NCBI GenBank assembly: GCA_903925985.1
Contig: CAIYHK010000176.1
Coordinates: 1 to 7,455 of the forward strand
DNA: 7,455 bases
Reading direction: 5' to 3'
Source of the DNA: an uncultured Actinomycetes bacterium
Lineage (GTDB): Bacteria; Actinomycetota; Acidimicrobiia; Acidimicrobiales; Ilumatobacteraceae
Shown: positions 5,801 through 7,455 of the stretch, one piece after another
How the letters are laid out: the number at the start of each line of letters is the position of its first letter
How positions within the stretch are numbered: position 1 is the first letter of the stretch
Position numbers and translations under genes: made by a program
The notes under the pieces: generated by a model
The model's input: only the letters and a program-made list of their open reading frames with translations
Told to the model about the DNA's origin: nothing
The model's database searches: none

Positions 5801-6778
5801 TCAGGATTCTGGGTAGTGGCACGCCACTCTGTGGCCAGGCACAACCTCAATGAGTTGTGGCTCCACCACGGCGCACTGATCTGTGGCTTTCCAACAGCGG
5901 GTACGGAACCGACAGCCTGAAGGCGGATTGACCGGCGATGGCACATCACCCGTGAGCATGATTCGCTTGCGCTCGCGGCCAACTTTGGGGTCGGCAACCG
6001 GCGCTGCCGACATCAACGCCTTTGTGTAGGGGTGGCGTGGGGTCTTGTACACACTCGCCGCGTCACCATATTCAACGAACTTGCCGAGGTACATGACTGC
6101 AACTTCATCTGCGATGTGGCGCACCACAGCGAGGTCATGCGCAATGAAGATGAAAGAAAGACCAAAGTTATTCTGCAAGCCTTCAAGAAGGTTGAGGATC
6201 TGAGATTGGATCGAAACATCAAGTGCAGAAACCGGCTCGTCTGCAACGATGATCTTGGGATTGAGGGCAAGTGCACGTGCAATGCCCACGCGTTGCCTTT
6301 GCCCACCTGAGAATTCGTGCGGGAAACGATTGAAGTGTTCAGGGTTGAGACCCACTAGCTCCATGAGCTCTTGTACGCGTTGGCGACGACCCTGCTTGTC
6401 GTGAGTCTTTTGCACCTTCATCGGCGTTGCGATGCTCTCACCAATTGAGTGGCGCGGATTCAAACATGCATAAGGATCCTGGAACACAAACTGAATGTCA
6501 CGACGAACCTGGTTCAAGTCACGCTCATTCAAAGTGGCTAGGTCAACACCATTTAGCTTCACAGCACCATCCGTTGGCTTTAGAAGCATCGCCAGCACTC
6601 GGCCAAGAGTCGATTTCCCGCATCCTGATTCACCAACAACACCCAGGGTCGTGCCGGCTTCCAACTTGAAGGACACGTCATCAACCGCGAGAACTTGGTC
6701 GGTTGGACGCAACAACCACTTCGAGGCACCAGTTGGGAAATACTTCTTCACATGATCGGCTTCAAGCACGGTGGCCAT
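5801..6778 (-). CDS. ABC transporter ATP-binding protein, OppF/DppF type (oligopeptide/dipeptide import)
   Basis: A 325-residue ATPase of the peptide/nickel importer family, predicted to power uptake of di- or oligopeptides at the inner face of the membrane. It carries Walker A GESGCGKST (residues 49-57), Q-loop Q100 in VFQDPYACLNP, signature FSGGQRQR (156-163), Walker B IIVADE (D180, E181), D-loop SALD and switch histidine H214. The C-terminal oligopeptide-permease extension is complete, with RHPYTKAL near 248-255 and four cysteines (C289, C295, C302, C320) spaced C-x5-C-x6-C-x17-C. The N-terminal pattern and the EPVSALD run are OppF/DppF-like. The ATG at 6778 shares one base with the stop of the OppD-type gene and has a good ribosome binding site. 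The frame continues upstream to 6883, but that part lies inside the OppD-type gene. The MFS gene follows after 10 bases. Confidence 0.93.
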   Translation of the reverse strand: MATVLEADHVKKYFPTGASKWLLRPTDQVLAVDDVSFKLEAGTTLGVVGESGCGKSTLGRVLAMLLKPTDGAVKLNGVDLATLNERDLNQVRRDIQFVFQDPYACLNPRHSIGESIATPMKVQKTHDKQGRRQRVQELMELVGLNPEHFNRFPHEFSGGQRQRVGIARALALNPKIIVADEPVSALDVSIQSQILNLLEGLQNNFGLSFIFIAHDLAVVRHIADEVAVMYLGKFVEYGDAASVYKTPRHPYTKALMSAAPVADPKVGRERKRIMLTGDVPSPVNPPSGCRFRTRCWKATDQCAVVEPQLIEVVPGHRVACHYPES

Positions 6779-7455
6779 CACACACCACCTTTCGTACCAA
6801 TTTGCAGTAATTGCGATTCGGGAAGATGGCAGGAACTGCGACTCTTGCCGACGGCGTGCAGCTGTGGCGCCTCGGTGCGACAAAGTGAATTCTCACCGAG
6901 CTCAAATCGGCAACGCGGGTGAAAAGCACAGCCAGTCGGCAAATTGATGAGCGAGGGTGGTGTTCCGGAGATGGTCTGCAACCCACCGCGCGAACTGCCA
7001 TCAAGACTGTGCACCGAACCCAATAAGCCAACTGTGTATGGATGCGTTGGGGTATCAAACAACTCATACACATCCGCGACCTCAACCGCGTGCCCTGCAT
7101 ACATGACCATTACGCGATCAGCGGTCTCCGCAATCACACCAAGGTCATGGGTGATGAGCATCACGGCTGAGCCATATTCTTCTTGAAGTGTTCCAATGAG
7201 CTCGAGGATCTGCGCTTGAACTGTGACGTCAAGTGCGGTCGTGGGTTCGTCAGCAATCAACAACTGTGGGTTGTTGACCAGAGCAATCGCAATCACAATT
7301 CTCTGGCGCATACCGCCGGAGAATTCATGAGGGAAGGAATCCATGCGCTTGATGGGTTCGGGGATCCCAACCTTCACCATGGCGTTCAGAACAATTTCGC
7401 GAACTTCGGATTTGGTCGCCTTGGGGTGGTGAATCAAATAAGCCTCACCGATTTG
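6778..7455 (-). CDS. ABC transporter ATP-binding protein, OppD/DppD type, 5' partial
   Basis: This is the C-terminal 225 residues of an ATPase gene that enters from the right edge; the N-terminal third with Walker A and most of the Q-loop region is outside. In the visible part (numbered from the edge) are the signature FSGGMRQR (45-52), Walker B LLIADE (D69, E70), TTALD as D-loop, and switch histidine H103 in LITHDLGV. The HPYT of the peptide-permease C-terminal domain is at 138-141. Four cysteines (C176, C182, C192, C209) follow, in the order TGCAFHPRC then LC and SCH. The FSGGMRQR and [14 protein letters not shown] forms are OppD/DppD-like. Some members of this group bind a 4Fe-4S cluster with these cysteines. 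A TTG at 7437 is not the real start, because the reading frame and family alignment continue through the window edge. It pairs with the OppF-type ATPase downstream as the usual heterodimer. Confidence 0.93.
   Translation of the reverse strand, partial: QIGEAYLIHHPKATKSEVREIVLNAMVKVGIPEPIKRMDSFPHEFSGGMRQRIVIAIALVNNPQLLIADEPTTALDVTVQAQILELIGTLQEEYGSAVMLITHDLGVIAETADRVMVMYAGHAVEVADVYELFDTPTHPYTVGLLGSVHSLDGSSRGGLQTISGTPPSLINLPTGCAFHPRCRFELGENSLCRTEAPQLHAVGKSRSSCHLPESQLLQIGTKGGV
6785..6792 (-). promoter_or_regulatory. Ribosome binding site of the OppF-type ATPase gene
   Basis: On the - strand AAAGGTGG lies six bases before the ATG at 6778, inside the last codons of the OppD-type gene. With the TGATG stop/start overlap it fixes this start and indicates coupled translation of the two ATPases, which act as a heterodimer. 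Confidence 0.8.

Noticed and set aside
5791..5997. N-terminal extension of the MFS reading frame to 5997
   Set aside because: It overlaps the well-supported C-terminal cysteine domain of the OppF-type ATPase in another frame, encodes no membrane or transporter sequence, and the ATG at 5790 gives the normal MFS N-terminus and length.
6779..6883. N-terminal extension of the OppF-type ATPase to 6883
   Set aside because: This stretch codes the end of the OppD-type protein in another frame. The ATG at 6778 has a good ribosome binding site and the usual family start.
1..7455. CRISPR array, tRNA/rRNA genes, insertion sequences, attachment sites or phage genes
   Set aside because: I saw no direct repeats with regular spacers, no cloverleaf-like segments and no transposase or integrase reading frames; the sequence is almost entirely covered by ordinary genes.

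Overview
The window looks like chromosomal DNA from a moderate-GC actinobacterium (Actinomycetota), perhaps a free-living aquatic lineage. This is an inference from several signs: GC is a little over half by eye, GTG and TTG starts are common, genes are packed tightly with 1-4 base overlaps, and a zinc-ribbon/OB-fold (DUF35) protein sits next to an SCP2-type thiolase. Nothing in the window fixes the genus. I see no insertion sequences, phage genes, CRISPR arrays, tRNAs or rRNAs, and no stretch over 300 bases lacks a gene.

Left block (1-2819, + strand). The 3' end of a DUF35 acyl-CoA-associated protein is followed by an SCP2-type thiolase. Such pairs usually form one complex acting on acyl-CoA thioesters in fatty-acid or sterol side-chain breakdown, or in acetoacetyl-CoA chemistry. 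After 24 bases comes a DinB-family putative metalloprotein. Its stop codon shares one base with the GTG start of an AlkB-family Fe(II)/2-oxoglutarate dioxygenase, predicted to repair alkylated nucleic acid. A strong GC-rich hairpin lies in the last codons of the dinB-like gene, just before this junction.

Middle block (2821-4567). An AIM24/TIGR00266 protein on the - strand meets the AlkB gene tail to tail with one base between the stops. It is divergent from a NUDIX hydrolase on the + strand, which is followed 8 bases later by a GNAT acetyltransferase with a TTG start. The short divergent spacer is the only obvious place for promoters inside the window.

Right block (4564-7455, - strand, transcribed right to left). 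A 5'-truncated OppD/DppD-type ATPase is followed by an OppF/DppF-type ATPase (TGATG junction with a good ribosome binding site). Ten bases further on is an MFS exporter-like permease whose stop overlaps that of the GNAT gene. The binding protein and permeases of the peptide importer presumably lie to the right of the window.

I did not find a clearly new multi-gene system. The items most worth a second look are the DinB-AlkB translationally coupled pair with its junction hairpin, the two competing starts of the NUDIX gene (leaderless versus Shine-Dalgarno), the MFS exporter attached to a peptide-import ATPase pair, and long perfect inverted repeats inside the thiolase and MFS genes.
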